A stretch of 64,000 nt of DNA from Protonemura montana (GCA_947568835.1 OX387604.1:21233076-21297075); one strand, 5' to 3'. Counted from the stretch's first letter, positions 44,505 to 57,087 are shown. Numbers and translations: made by a program. The notes: a model not told the origin generated them from the letters alone.

Positions 44505-44697
44505 TGTAAGCCAAGCCAATCCTAGCCAATCCTAGCCAAGCCAAGCCAAGCCAATCGAAGCCAATCCTAGCCAAGCCAAGCCAAGCCAAGCCAAGCCAAT
44601 CCAAGCCAATCCAAGCCAATCCAAGCCAAGCCAAGCCAAGCCAAGCCAATCCTAGCCAAGCCAAGCCAAGCCAAGCCAAGCCAATCCTAGCCAAGTC
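44505..44697. repeat. CCAAG/CCAAT pentamer microsatellite
   Basis: About 190 bases of (CCAAG)n mixed with CCAATC and CCTAG variants. Repetition of GCCAATCCTAGCCAAG blocks suggests local higher-order amplification. Confidence 0.85.
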
Positions 44698-44869
44698 ACC
44701 CTCAAAGTCAATATTCCTATTCTCTACCAATCCTGGAGAGATCTCCCTTGCAGTCCGCTTCCTCCAAAACAAACACTCCAGCGAACTAGATGAGTTCTCC
44801 AGCTGAGTTCATAGCCAGCAACTTGCACCTCCTAACCGACCCCCTCACCCTCATCAATAATAGCTCCTT

Positions 44870-46164
44870 TACCTCGACATATTCCCACCAAACTCAAACA
44901 GGCTCTCATCATCCCAATCCACAAGAAGGGAATAAAGTCCAACGTTGACAACTATAGGCCCATCTCCTACCTCTCCACATTGTCAGGACTCATCGAATAA
45001 ATCATGCTCTCCCGGCTGCTTTCCTTGCTAAACACCCACAACATCCTTCCAGACTGCAAACACAGCTTCCAGAAGAATAAATTCACCATCACAGCCATCT
45101 TGCAATTCCTCTCTACCATCCACACTGCCCTGGACAAAGATGATCAGGCATTGGGACTCTTGTGATCTCAGCATAGTCTTGGACACAATCAACCACACCC
45201 TCCTCCTCCCCAATTTCCAGTCTCAAGGAACCAGAGGAACCCATGACAAGTGGATTGCCTCATTACTCTCCGACCATACCCAAGTTGTTTGTATTAACTC
45301 TTCAACCCCCCGCAAACCCCCCTCCGTATCTACCCCCCTCATCTGAGTCAACTGCAAAGTAACTCCAAGTGCCCCTTCGACTAAATTCCTTGGCATTCAC
45401 ATCACCCCTAACCTAGACTGGACACTTCATGTTCAAAAAACTCTCTCCAAAATCAAAACCACCAGCTTCCTCCTCCGTGGACTAGACAAGGTAGTCAACC
45501 CCCACTCTGTCAAACTAGTTTATCATGCACACCTACACTCACACATATCCTACAACCTCCTTTTCTGGGGCACCTCCCCCCAAGTAAAAAGTATCTTTAC
45601 TGCCCAAAAACAAGCGGTCTGCATTATTGCAGGAGCATCCTGCCGTGAGACATGCAAACCCCTCTTCATAACTCTCAAAATCCTTACCCTTACCTGCACC
45701 CTTGTTCAAATTGTAAGCACCCTAGTCAGATCCCACCCTGACCTATTCCCACCTGACTCCTCCGTTCACTCTCACGCAACGAGGAGAAGTCAGGAAATCC
45801 GAGCCCTCCCCCACAAAACCACACTTTTCAAACACAACCCCCGATACCTTTGTACCAAAATCCACAATCACCTTCCTGCCCTCGTCAAAGACTCCCCTAC
45901 CTGCAGCTGCTTCGACTTTAAACTACGCATCTTCATTCTCAACAACCACTTCTACTCCCTTCATGAATATTAAAACCTTTCTAACAATTTGCAAAACTGT
46001 CATCTGTAAATATGTTAATATCTTGGAACAAAACTAATTGTTATTATTGTTTTTTCTATTTTACTTTACCCCTATCAATATTATATGCCTATATTATAGC
46101 TGACCTGACTTTGCCCACACTGGTACACTATACTTGTCAGGGACAAAAATAAATATATTACAAT
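44870..46164 (+). pseudogene. LINE reverse transcriptase remnant (CR1/Jockey type)
   Basis: The early part shows the RT entry words ALIIPIHKKGIKSNVDNYRP and DLSIVLDTINHTLLL, a degraded palm in which the FADD box is not visible. A large internal part is missing. The later part has FLGIHITPNLDWTLHV, KLVYHAHLHSHISYNLLFWG and the C terminus YLCTKIHNHLPALV through FYSLHEY, with a stop at 45971. A short 3' UTR reaches the hAT element at 46165. Multiple stops and frame changes make it clearly dead. Confidence 0.75.
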
Positions 46165-46992
46165 TAGGGATGCTTCCGGGTAGTGATTTTCGGAACCGGG
46201 TACCCGGTTTCAATACCCGGTTCCTACCCGGTTCCTCGCCACCCCCCCCCCCCCAAAAAAAAAAATAAATAAAAAATGATTGGAATCTGATTGATTTGGC
46301 ATTGCAAAAAAACAGTGTATTACACAAATAATAATAACTATCACAAATAACTACCACAAATAATAATGACTACCACAAATAATAATGACTACCACAAATA
46401 ATAATAACTACCACAGATAATAATGACTACCACAAATAACTACCACAAAGAATAATGACTACCACAAATAATAATGACTACCACAAATAATAATGACTAC
46501 CACAAATAATAATAACTACCACAAATAATAATGACTACCACAAATAATAACGACTACCACAGATAATAATAACTACCACAAATAATAATGACTATCACAG
46601 ATAATAATAACTATCACAGACGCCAGTCGAGTCGACTCGAATGTCAATTGTTGCCGATGTCTAATATCCCGCCGCGACTTTAGCGGCGAGTCAGCTGTTT
46701 GGGTGGAGGGGTAGTGCGAGTGGTAGGGGAAGCTGTTCAGGTCGGGAGGGTGGAGGGAGATTCGAGCGACCTAGAGCTGCGTGACTAGAGAGGTAGGGCG
46801 AGTGGGGGCACGCTATACCGTCCGGGAGCCGGGAGGGGAACTTTACCGCGGTGATTCAAGCTAGCGCGGCGAGGTACAGTGGAGTAAATTCCCTGACGAA
46901 AAAACGAACAAAACCCGGATCCCAAACTTTGGAACCGGGTTCGCCATTACCCGGAACCGACCCGGGTACCCGGGTATCCGTAGGCATCCCTA
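46165..46992. mobile_element. hAT-like MITE, 828 bp, with internal microsatellite
   Basis: The ends are TAGGGATGC and GCATCCCTA, flanked by 8 bases ATTACAAT / ATTACACT (7 of 8 equal), which fits hAT. Subterminal regions carry repeated ACCGGGTACCCGG and CCGGTTCC words on both sides. The middle contains a 19-bp microsatellite (46320-46620) and a GC-rich part. It lies at the very end of the LINE remnant. Confidence 0.68.
46320..46620. repeat. 19-bp tandem repeat inside the MITE
   Basis: Units of AATAATGACTACCACAAAT with variants (AACTATCACAGAT) repeat about 15 times, including some half units. Confidence 0.85.
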
Positions 46993-47147
46993 ATTACACT
47001 GAAATACAATACAACATACATCCTCTTTATCAGTATAACAACAAAGGTCAGACAGTTGACATTTCTTTCACTGGATAAAAGCAGTTGTCTGTCATATAGT
47101 ATAGTCTGTACATTCCTCTGTATTACAACAGAGTAGGAATTCCTAGA

Positions 47148-47184
47148 CTTAAATAATAAATAAATAAATAAATAAATAAATAAA
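47148..47184. repeat. AAAT microsatellite
   Basis: An (AAAT)n run of about 9 units, probably the tail of a vanished LINE. Confidence 0.75.
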
Positions 47185-47348
47185 TCTAAAGCACAAACAA
47201 ACTACTTTTAAAACTGTCATCAGACATTTCTTAGAGCCAAGTTGGTAGTGCATTGAAGAATACAATTCCAGCTTAAGTAGGACCTTTATTGTACATATTA
47301 AGAGTTGGAATTTGAATTATAACTGGGTTTGTTCTATTTGCATTGCAG

Positions 47349-47389
47349 GCCTCGGAGCTTTGTTGGAGGGAACTCCCAACTCATCGTGA
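47349..47389 (+). CDS. possible terminal exon of the LRR gene
   Basis: After the acceptor ATTTGCATTGCAG a short exon reads in phase with the LRR exon at 44333 (GLGALLEGTPNSS, then TGA at 47387). The join is plausible by phase and by LRR register (LDLTGIN continuing into GLGALLEGTP). It is short, so it is tentative. Confidence 0.3.
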
Positions 47390-47509
47390 CCAGACCTTGT
47401 CTACTACAACAGCTTCACACACAGCAACATGGGCTGGAAGATACATATCATAGAAACATACAAGGAGGCACGATCCAACATCCTCTACTCTGTCTACTCT
47501 GTCTCTGCC

Positions 47510-47980
47510 TAGGGTTGCCATACGTCCCGCTTACGTATGTCCCGCGATCGTAATTTTCTTTTAAAAAATCGCGAAATCGAATGTTGCATTTGCATTGTTC
47601 CTTATAAATAGCTAATTGTTCCTCTAATTGTGCCAATGACATTATGATTGTACGTGAACTGTCATCAATAGAAAAGTTTAAAAATCTATGATAAAATATA
47701 CATATTTTTTTAAATAGTTATGCAAATTATGCCTAAATTTCCTCCTAATAAATTGAAAGTTGATGCATAAATATGACTCAGGATTTCAAGTGCCAAGAAA
47801 AACATTAAATATCTAAAACGTGTAAATTTGCTGAAAATGGCCCTAAAATCCTGTTCCCACATCCACACTCTTATTTTTTGGGGGGGGGGGGCCTTGTCTG
47901 TCCCCCGAGCCTCCGGCCTAACTAATTTTCGCTTGTTAAAATTTGTCCCGCCTTCCGAAATTTTTATTATGGCAACCCTA
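47510..47980. mobile_element. short inverted-repeat element, 471 bp
   Basis: The ends TAGGGTTGCCATA and TATGGCAACCCTA are exact inverted copies, and GTCCCGC words lie inside both ends. The flanks CTCTGCC and CTCTAGCC suggest an imperfect 8-bp duplication, which would fit hAT. There is no coding sequence and a G run lies at about 47879-47890. Confidence 0.6.
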
Positions 47981-47989
47981 CTCTAGCCT

Positions 47990-48510
47990 GGTTGATGTCA
48001 CCAGCATTGTAGAGATGGAACACCTTGTACCACCTGACTTTCATGTGCTAAACAGAGCATCATTGTTACCACGAACATATCTTTACCAGCCCCGAGCATT
48101 ACCTGCACTTTAAACATCAGCTGGAGTTGTAGTTTATATCCACTTGGCACAGGTTGGTAACATCGTGGTAGGAATGAAGGTCCTGAAATCTTGCCTTTTA
48201 CATGATATCTTTTAGGACTTGAAGCATGCAATCCAGTCACTCATTTTGTTTGGCTTTCAATGCACATTTCAATATTCAAGTAGATTCAAGGTGCTCTTGT
48301 AATTCATGGCTGCAGTATTAGTTGACCAGGCCCCAAAATATTGATTGCATGAATCTTTGATCTCATCACGACCACGGATAGCAAGTTGCAATACTTGACT
48401 CAGTCTATCGAAGTATTCAGTGTCGTGCCTGTTCTTGGTCATCTTTGCTTCATAAGCTGCTATCAAGTCATTGTGAAAGCAAGCAAACCAGAAAGCAAAC
48501 AATGCAATTC
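47990..48510 (-). other. unidentified coding-like stretch
   Basis: The minus strand has a frame with HDTEYFDRLSQVLQLAIRGR and DSCNQYFGAWSTNTAAM, then, after frame breaks, HMKVRWYKVFHLYNAG. The composition looks protein-like, but no family is recognised. It may be a broken exon or another mobile-element remnant. Confidence 0.25.
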
Positions 48511-49089
48511 TCCTACTTTTATACTGACTATAAATTATAATCAGTTTTATTTAGCTAAACAGTCTTTACCTGTTAAATAGAAAATACTTGTTAGTTATTA
48601 CACATTTTGATCAGTCACTCTTGACAATTGATCTTAAATTCTATTGCTCTGTAACAATGTTCAATCTTTGTTGGCAGTAAACCACACAGCTTGATCCCTG
48701 TTTTAAATGTTGAAAGTGAACATTGAAAGCTAGAACATTTATTTATAGAACTATTTAATTCTCTATTTCAGGTATTAATTGTGTGTGCTTGGCCTACATG
48801 TATTAAATATATCTTTCAATATCTTGGCATCATTTTTAATTACATTTTGTGTTTAAAAACTAATACAGATCGGTTTCAGTCATTGTATAATCTTTATTGT
48901 TTGCAGTTTTTACACTTTGTTACGATATGTTTACATATATTTGTATAAACGATATGGAAGATGTTTTCCTGCTAAATCTGAGTCTCAATTTAAGTACTTC
49001 AACTGTTTTTAAACACTCATTAATTAATAGGCTGAGGTTATTTTATCCTGGAATGCAACTGCCTAGAAAATGATATCTCTATGTCACTG
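48511..49089. other. AT-rich DNA, nothing recognised
   Basis: No gene, RNA or structured repeat was found in this stretch. Confidence 0.4.
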
Positions 49090-49850
49090 TTATAACCTTT
49101 TATATAATAATAATAATATATTTACTCAGCCTCAATTGATCACAGTACATGATATTGGTTTGTCAGTTATTATGGTGCTAGTTATTATCTTTATTATATA
49201 GGAATTGTTTCACTTTGTAGTAGCATTTGGTCAGCAGATGCAGTTTTAGACTATCTTTAAATTTGTAGCCTTTTAGTTTTTTAACTTCACTGGCAGTTAG
49301 TTATATAATAATGAGCCTGCATAAATTGGGCAGTTGTCTGTCATTTTTAATCTATTTTTCGATACATAAATGTTAGTTCCTCTTGTAAAATGCTGGTGTA
49401 CATCACAATTGTCTATTACCAGATAGTTGTTATCCACTACAAATAATATTGTCAAGTAAATGTAAATGCAGGGCAATGTCTTGATTCGTAGATTTCTAAA
49501 AAGTGATTTACAAGAGTCTTTATAATAAAAATCCGCACAGGGGTCATAGCTTGCTCCACCTAAAATGCAGAGAGCTTTTTTCTGCTTAACAAATAGTCTG
49601 GGTGCATGAACTGAGTTGCCCCACATGATAATTCCATAGCTAATTTTAGAATGAATGTGTCCATAATGTACTAGTTTAGCTGCATCAGCGCTGCAAATGT
49701 CCAGAATCTTTTTTAATAGCTAGGTAGCATCCTGAAGCCACTTTCAGGCGCATGTACTTGATGTGGCTTTCCCAATTCAATTGATTGTCTAATATAAGAC
49801 CTAGAAATTTTACTTTGTTTATTTCTTTGTGAATGTACCTAACATTCATT
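49090..49850 (-). pseudogene. LINE reverse transcriptase C-terminal remnant
   Basis: On the minus strand the thumb word KVKFLGLILDNQLNW is followed, after frame breaks, by YGIIMWGNSVHAPRL, VKQKKALCILGGASYDPC and a C-terminal region ending KCYYKVKQFLYN. This order is diagnostic of CR1/Jockey-type LINEs. Part of it (49404-49480) is duplicated in the Harbinger element at 37.1 kb. Confidence 0.7.
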
Positions 49851-49959
49851 CTTGTTGCTCTCTGTGAATGCAGATTTATTAATCTGGGATCTCAATTCAT
49901 TCCACGCTTTTTCTTCATTAATGATTTTGTACGCAAGTTGAGCATCAGCCCTTCTTATT

Positions 49960-50265
49960 TATATTGTTTCCCATCCTAGTTCAGACATCCATTCAGTAGG
50001 GCTGTGGCTTCTTCGATACTAATTGCCGTTACCTTCCTAGCTGACCTTTGCTGAAGTGTTTCTAGCCTGTCTTTTAACCCTTGTTGCTGATTAAATCTTG
50101 AGCGTTATTTAATGTTACTGCTTCTAATATTTTCACAACTGTGTTTCTCTTTAGCAACAAATAACACATCACAATGGTTGCCCTGAACTCAAAATGTGAT
50201 CTAACAATTGTTGAGTAAACATATTGACTGACCAAGATGATAATGTTCTTGAAAGCATGCATTTT
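49960..50265 (-). pseudogene. second LINE reverse transcriptase fragment
   Basis: The minus-strand frame has VYSTIVRSHFEFRATIV and LLKRNTVVKILEAVTLNNA, matching the 'Y.tIv..h.ef' segment after the RT core of LINEs. It differs from the neighbouring fragment, so at least two families are present. Confidence 0.5.
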
Positions 50266-50314
50266 GTTGACATCTCACTCTGGTTGTTATGCAATCGCTT
50301 CACTCAATATTTAG

Positions 50315-50405
50315 AGAGCAAAGGCTGGGAGAAGTGTGATACGAACCCGGGACCTTCCGATTGTCGGTCTGGTGATTTGCCGCAAGGCGCTCTCGCTTGG
50401 AAATC
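50315..50405 (-). repeat. tRNA-like SINE module
   Basis: On the minus strand the B box is excellent (CCCGGGTTCGTATC) and an A-box-like GCGCCTTGCGG lies upstream. No cloverleaf closes, so it is read as a tRNA-derived SINE. Confidence 0.5.
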
Positions 50406-51719
50406 ATCTGCTTTCATATTTCACGTTATTTCTTCCTATTTTTTTACAATAGTTAAGAAGTATTGTAACTTGTAAGAAGTTAGTGTACATTTTCAAAGTA
50501 TACAAATGTTTCTAGGGTAGTAGTTTTAATTGTCACATTTATCTGCAAAATATTCAGACTTGATTTAAATGGTTTCAAGCTTGGTGAAACTAGTCTATGA
50601 TGGTTACACAGCTTATAAAGTTTGACTATAACAAAGAATGATTAGAACTTTAAATTTCTTAGCTCTGTATCAATTTTGTTGCTGTAGCTTCACTTTTTCT
50701 CCGTGGACTCCTTGCCCGGACATTTTATTTTCCTCTTTTCGTTCCTGTTGCTACTCCTGCATTATGCAAAGAAGTATTTTAAATAATTTCTTTCTTCATG
50801 GCTCATGGAAAGAGGATTTAGTGTAGTTTCCAATCAGCGTTGGAAAGAAAGAAATCGGCAGCAAATCACTGAACTTGGAGATTTATGTCTTTAACTCACT
50901 AATTTGAAGCCAAATATTTACAAGTTGATATTAGAGCAACAGTTTAGCCTTCAGCCTTCAGCATTTATTCATTTTTTGTAAGAATTTGCTATATTTACAT
51001 GTTTTAATGTTTTTTGACAAGCTAATCTTGATACACATTGTTTCATATAGGTTAAGCTAGGTTCAAAACACACGGGTCTACAGCTGTTAGAACCAATGTG
51101 CTGCGTTCGGTAATATTTGAATTTATCTTCGAAATTTGCGAGCCAACGACATCGCGTTGTTTTAACGCATGTTTTATGTAAACTCTGTATCGTCGAATTA
51201 GCTGGGAGTGAAGTCAATGCGTTGTAGCCGTGCGGTCAAACAGTATGTAGGTCAGTTATGTTGCTGCTGAAATAATTACCGTGTGTTCCTAGGAAGGGTG
51301 TAAGAGCTGGGGTTGTTTGTTTTCAGTCTGTCTTGGCCTGTTGGATACGTTATAATATGCTGTGAGATCTTACTTCAATTCCAAATGCTTGCAACGGGCA
51401 AAGTATTTTATTACTAGGGCCAGCCATGCGTCTGGCGCACGTGGTCGAATTCAGATGAGTAGAAAAGGGGGGGGGGGGGGCTACGTTATAAATGTTCGTA
51501 TCTTATTTATTTATTAATTTAAAACCCAGGACAATTATATAGTAACTAAATAATAATTAAGTAAGTAAGTATCAGTAAATATTATATAATGTTCATCAAT
51601 AGCTCAGGTACAATATTGTAACAGTCCCCATGTCTTTACCTGCCGTCCATGGTTCATATCAAAGTCCATACCAAGTTGCTGCCAGTCATACTTCAGTAGT
51701 TGCGCCATACGCCTCGTGA
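50406..51719. other. AT-rich DNA, nothing recognised
   Basis: Intergenic sequence with a G run at about 51467-51481. A short word TAATTTGAAGCCAAATATT is shared with 40412-40430 near the GCN1 copy. Confidence 0.4.
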
Positions 51720-51792
51720 ATGTGTGAGTTTGTGCGAGTGCATCGAGTGCATCTCTGCACTGAGTGCATTAAGTGCATTGAGTGCAGTGACA
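51720..51792. repeat. GAGTGCAT minisatellite
   Basis: About seven degenerate 9-11-bp units (GAGTGCATC, AAGTGCATT, GAGTGCAGT). Confidence 0.65.
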
Positions 51793-52759
51793 ATGACTTT
51801 GTTCTTTGTCTAATTACACGGGACCAGACCTCTTCAAAGGTGAGCTAAAATCTCTGTTAATTCAGGTGTGCGCATGTTTCCTAGTTACAATAACTCGGCT
51901 CGTGGTCGAAGTCTTCATCAATCGTGGTTTTATAACTCCAGTATATCGGTATGATATCATGTTTGAATTTGTTGGACGTTTGAAATGCAATCCTTGACTA
52001 GTGAAGCAAATATCCTCGATATGTTTCGCTTCCAATATCCCTTGGAGGTCAGCTGGCGTTGAGCTTGGTCGACCCAAAGCAACCCTAGACTCACTCGGGT
52101 CACTGACTCTGTAAGCCTGAATTACATCGCAGACAACGACGAGGCAAATAGTTATTGCTACAATTTAACCCACCACGTGAATCTCAAAGCCCCACCGTTA
52201 TATTATTTTAGAGCCAGTGTAATTCGGCAAAAAGTTGGTGATAAAATGACTCGGATTTAAATTTAATTACATATTTTTTGTGTGACACAGAAACTTATTC
52301 CCATTACATTTTCTTCACGAATCTCCTTATTTTAATCGTATTGACACTTTGTTGATGTCGAATATTTTCAAATATTTGTCATTTTTGAAGATAAATGCAA
52401 GTTTCTCTATTTTTACATTTAAAGCGCATATTTTGCCTCTTTTTAGTATAAAATAACTTCACTCGCAAGGATCAAGATATTTTTTCTAGAAATGCAGAAA
52501 GATTGAATGTCCATGTACGAAATTGTAAAAAAGCTATAATTAAAAGTAGGTATGAGGCAGCTAGATTTGTGACTTCCTCGTAGTTCAGGGCTAGGTTTAG
52601 CATCTAATTAGCATCTAATTGGAAGACCAGACTTCAGTGTCTTAATCCTCAAAGGAGCGCTATTTGTGCAAAGAAGTCATGCCAGTGAGCTGCATGAATG
52701 CGCTGTCAATCACGGGCGTAGTGGTGTGAGAGGGTTTCAAAACCCATTCGCCAAAAACC
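51793..52759. other. AT-rich DNA, nothing recognised
   Basis: No coding or structured feature is evident. A word GCATCTAATTA is duplicated side by side near 52598-52620. Confidence 0.4.
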
Positions 52760-52998
52760 GGGTGCATTGCATTTAAACTTGATAACTTGAAGACGTGGAT
52801 TACAGTACATTGCATTTAAACTAGAAAACTAGAAGACGTGGATTGCAGTGCACTGCATTTAAACTTGATAACTTGCAAAAGTGGATTGTAATGCATTGCA
52901 TTTAAACAAGAAAACTAGAAGACGTGGATTGTAGTGCATTGCAATTTAAACTTGATAACTTGAAGACGTGGATTGCAGCGAATTGCATTTAAACTTTA
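52760..52998. repeat. 43-bp tandem repeat with two alternating unit types
   Basis: Five units share GAAGACGTGGATTGCAGTG and CATTGCATTTAAAC. The middle reads TTGATAACTTG in units 1, 3 and 5 and TAGAAAACTAG (or close) in units 2 and 4, so the true repeat is an 86-bp dimer. It directly borders the large satellite. Confidence 0.8.
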
Positions 52999-54965
52999 AA
53001 CACATGCTACTTTACTGTACTACACAGCCCCTGACAACCTAGACTAGCCATGCTACACTACTGTAGAACACACAGCCCCTGACAACCTAGACTAGCCATG
53101 CTACACTACTGTACTACACACACAGCAACTGATAACCTAGACTAGCCATGTTACACTACTGTACTAAATACAGCCACTGACCACCTAGACTAGCCATGCT
53201 ACACTACTGTACGACACACAGCCCCTGACAACCAAGACTACCCATGCTACACTACTGTACTAAAAACAGCCCCTGACAACCTAGACTAGCAATGCTTCAC
53301 AACTGTACTACACATAGTCCCTGACAACCTAGACTAGCCATGCTACACTACTGTACTACACACACAGCCCCTGAAAACCTAGACTAGCCATGCTACACTA
53401 CTGTACTAAACACACAGCCCCTGACGACCTAGACTAGCCATGCTACACTACTGTACTAAATATAGCCCCTGACAACCTAGACTAGCAATGCTTCACTACT
53501 GTACTACACATAGTCCCTGACAACCTAGACTAGCCATGCTACACTACTGTACTACACACACAGCCCCTGACAACCTAGACTAGCCATGCTACACTACTGT
53601 CCTAACCACACAGCCCCTGACGACCTCGACTAGGTATGCTACACTACTGTACTACACACAGCCCCTGACAACCTAGACTAGACATACTACACTACTGTAC
53701 TACACACAGCCCCTGACAACCTAGACTAGCCATGCTACACTACTGTACTACAAACACAGCCCCTGACAACCTAGACTAGCCATGCTACACTACTGTACTA
53801 AAAACAGCTCCTGACAACCTAGACTAGCCATGCTACACTACTGTACTACACACGAAGCCCCTGACAACCTAGACTAGCCATGCTACGCTACTGTACTACA
53901 CAGCCCCTGACAACATAGACTAGCCATGCTACACTACTAAACGACACACAGCCCCTGACAACCTAGACTAGCCATGCTTCACTACTGTACTACACAGACA
54001 GCCCTTGACAACCTAGACTAGCCATGTTACACTACTGTACTACGCAGCCCCTGACAACCTAAAGTAGCCGTGTTACACTACTGTACTACACACACAGCCC
54101 CTGACAACCTAGGCTAGCCATGCCTCAGTACTGTACTACACACACAGCCCCTGACAACCAAGACTAGCCATGCTACACTACTGTACTACACACGCAGTCC
54201 CTGACAACCTACACTAGACATGCTACACTACTGTACTACATACAGCCGCTGACAACCTAGACTAGCCATGCTACACTACTGTACGACACACAGCCCTTGA
54301 CAATCTTGACTAGCCATGCTCCACTACTGTACTAAATACAGCCCCTGACAGCCTAGACTAACCATGCTACACTACTGTACTACACACAGCCCCTGACAAC
54401 CAAGACTAGCCATGCTTCACTTCTGTACTACACACGAAGCCCCTGACAACCTAGACTAGCCATGCTACGCTACTGTACTACACAGCCCCTGACAATCTAG
54501 ACTAGCCATGCTACACTACTGTACGACACACAGCCCCTGACAATCTTGACTAGCCATGCTACACTACTGTACTAAATACAGCCCCTGACAGCTAAGACTA
54601 GCCATGCTACACTACTGTACTACACACAGCTCCTGACAACCAAGACTAGCCATCCTTCACTACTGTTTTACACACACGGCCCCTGACAACCTAGAGTAGC
54701 CATGCTACACTACTGTACTACACACACAGCCCCTGACAACCTAGACTAACAATACTACACAACTGTACTACACACACAGCCCCTGACAACCTAGACTAGC
54801 CATGTTACACTACTGTACTACGCAGCCCCTGGCAACCTAGAGTAGCCGTGCTACACGACTGTACTACACACACAGTCCCTGACAACCTATACTAGCCATG
54901 CTACACTACTGTACTAAACACACAGCCCCTGACAACCTAGACTAGCCATGCTACACAACTGTACT

Positions 54966-55143
54966 ACACAAATATATTACACACAGCAGGAAAACAGTTG
55001 CATACACAACAGTTGCAACAGTTGCATGAGCAGACATGTTCCTTGCGCCGGCGCTGGCAGATGCAGGTGAGCATGCCAGCACGTCAGACATGTTCCTTGT
55101 GCCGGCGCTGGCAGATGCAGGTGAGCATGCCAGCACGGCAGAC
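54966..55143. repeat. GC-rich 54-bp doublet module, copy 1
   Basis: Three ACAGTTGCA-type words are followed by two units of 54 bp beginning CAGACATGTTCCTTGCGCC. The sequence is unlike the satellite around it. Copies occur at 56688, 60632 and 62302. Confidence 0.8.
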
Positions 55144-56687
55144 AACCTAGACTAGCCATGCTACACTACTGTACTAAATACTGCCCCTCAAAACCTAGAC
55201 TAGCAATGCTACACTACTCTACTACACACAGCCCCTGACAACCAAGACTAGCCATGCTACACAACTGTACTAAATACAGCAACTGATAACCTAGACTAGC
55301 CATGCTACACAACTGTACTAAATACAGCCCCTGACAACCTAGACTAGCCATGCTTCACTACTGTACTACACATAGTCCCTGACAACCTAGACTAGCCATG
55401 CTACACTACTGTACTACACACACAGCCCCTGACAACCTAGACTAGCCATGCTACACGACTGAACTAAATACAGCTCCTGACAACCTAGACTAGCCATGCT
55501 ACACTACTGTACGACACACACAGCCCCTGACAACCAAGACTAGCCATGCTACACTACTGTACTAAATACAGCCCCTGACAACCTAGACTAGCCATGCTAC
55601 ACTACTGTACTAAACACACAGCCCCTGACAACCTAGACTAGCCATGCTACATTACTGTACTTCACACGAAGCCTCTGACAACCGAGACTATCAATGCTAC
55701 GCAACTGTACTACACACAGCCTCTGACAACCAAGACTAGCCATGCTTCACTACTGTACTACACAGACAGCCCTTGACAACCTAGACTAGCCTTGTAACAC
55801 TACTGTACTACGCAGCCCCTGACAACCTAAAGAAGCCGTGCTACACTACTGTACTACACACACAGCCCCTGACAACCTAGGCTAGCCATGCTTCAGTACT
55901 GTACTACACACACAGCCCCTGACAACCTAGACTAGCCATGCTTCACTACTGTACTACACACGCAGTCCCTGACAACCTTAACTAGACATGCTACACTACT
56001 GTACTACATACAGCCGCTGACAACCTGGACTAGCCATGCTACACTACTGTACTAAATACAGCCCCTGACAACCTAGACTAGCCATGCTACACTACTGTAC
56101 TAAACACACAGCCCCTGACAACCTAGACTAGCCATGCTACACTACTGTACTACACACGAAGCCCCTGACAAGCCAGACAAGCCATGCTACGCTACTGTAC
56201 TACACAGCCCCTGACAATCTAGACTAGCCATGCTTCACTTCTGTACGACACACAGCCCCTGACAATCTTGACTAGCCATGCTACACTACTGTACTTAATA
56301 CAGCCCCTGACAGCTTAGACTTGCCATGCTACACTACTGTACTACACACAGCCCCTGACAACCAAGACTAGCCATCCTTCACTACTGTTCTACACACACG
56401 GCCCCTGACAACCTAGAGTAGCCATGCTACACTACTGTACTTCACACACAGCCCATGACAACCTAGACTAACAATGCTACACAACTGTACTACACACACA
56501 GCCCCTGACAACCTAGACTAGCCATGTTAAACTACTGTACTACGCAGCCCCAGACAACCTAGAGTAGCCGTGCTACACGACTGTACTACACACACAGTCC
56601 CTGACAACCTATACTAGCCATGCTACACTTCTGTACTACACACACAGCCCCTGACAACCTAGACTAGCCATGCTACACAACTGTACT

Positions 56688-56865
56688 ACACAAATATATT
56701 ACACACAGCAGGAAAACAGTTGCATACACAACAGTTGCAACAGTTGCATGAGCAGACATGTTCCTTGCGCCGGCGCTGGCAGATGCACTTGAGCATGCCA
56801 GCACGTCAGACATGTTCCTTGCGCCGGTGCTGGCAGATGCAGGTGAGCATGCCAGCACAGCAGAC
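56688..56865. repeat. GC-rich 54-bp doublet module, copy 2
   Basis: Same structure as copy 1, but with GCACTTGAGC in place of GCAGGTGAGC in the first unit, a variant shared with the copy at 62302. Confidence 0.8.
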
Positions 56866-57087
56866 AACCTAGACTAGCCATGCTACACTACTGTACTAAA
56901 TACTGCCCCTAAAAACCTAGACTAGCAATGCTACACTACTCTACTACACACAGCCCCTGACAACCTAGACTAGCCATGCTACACAACTGTACTAAATACA
57001 GCCCCTGACAACCTAGACTAGCCATGCTTCACTACTGTACTACACATTGTCCCTGACAAGCTAGACTAGCCATGCTACACTACTGTA

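Larger units (their letters stand above)
52999..57087. repeat. large satellite, 46-52-bp unit, left block
   Basis: About 80 head-to-tail units with consensus words CCCCTGACAACCTAGACTAG and CCATGCTACACTACTGTACT followed by a variable ACACACAG linker. Unit length varies through the CA linker. Variants such as TACTGTACTAAATACAG recur in blocks. Two GC-rich doublet modules (54966 and 56688) interrupt it. Confidence 0.92.

Noticed and set aside
44488..44772. A leucine/tryptophan-rich protein (LAWLG repeats)
   Set aside because: It is the translation of the CCAAG microsatellite.
53000..57087. A CRISPR array
   Set aside because: Units are contiguous with no unique spacers, the organism is eukaryotic, and no cas genes are present.
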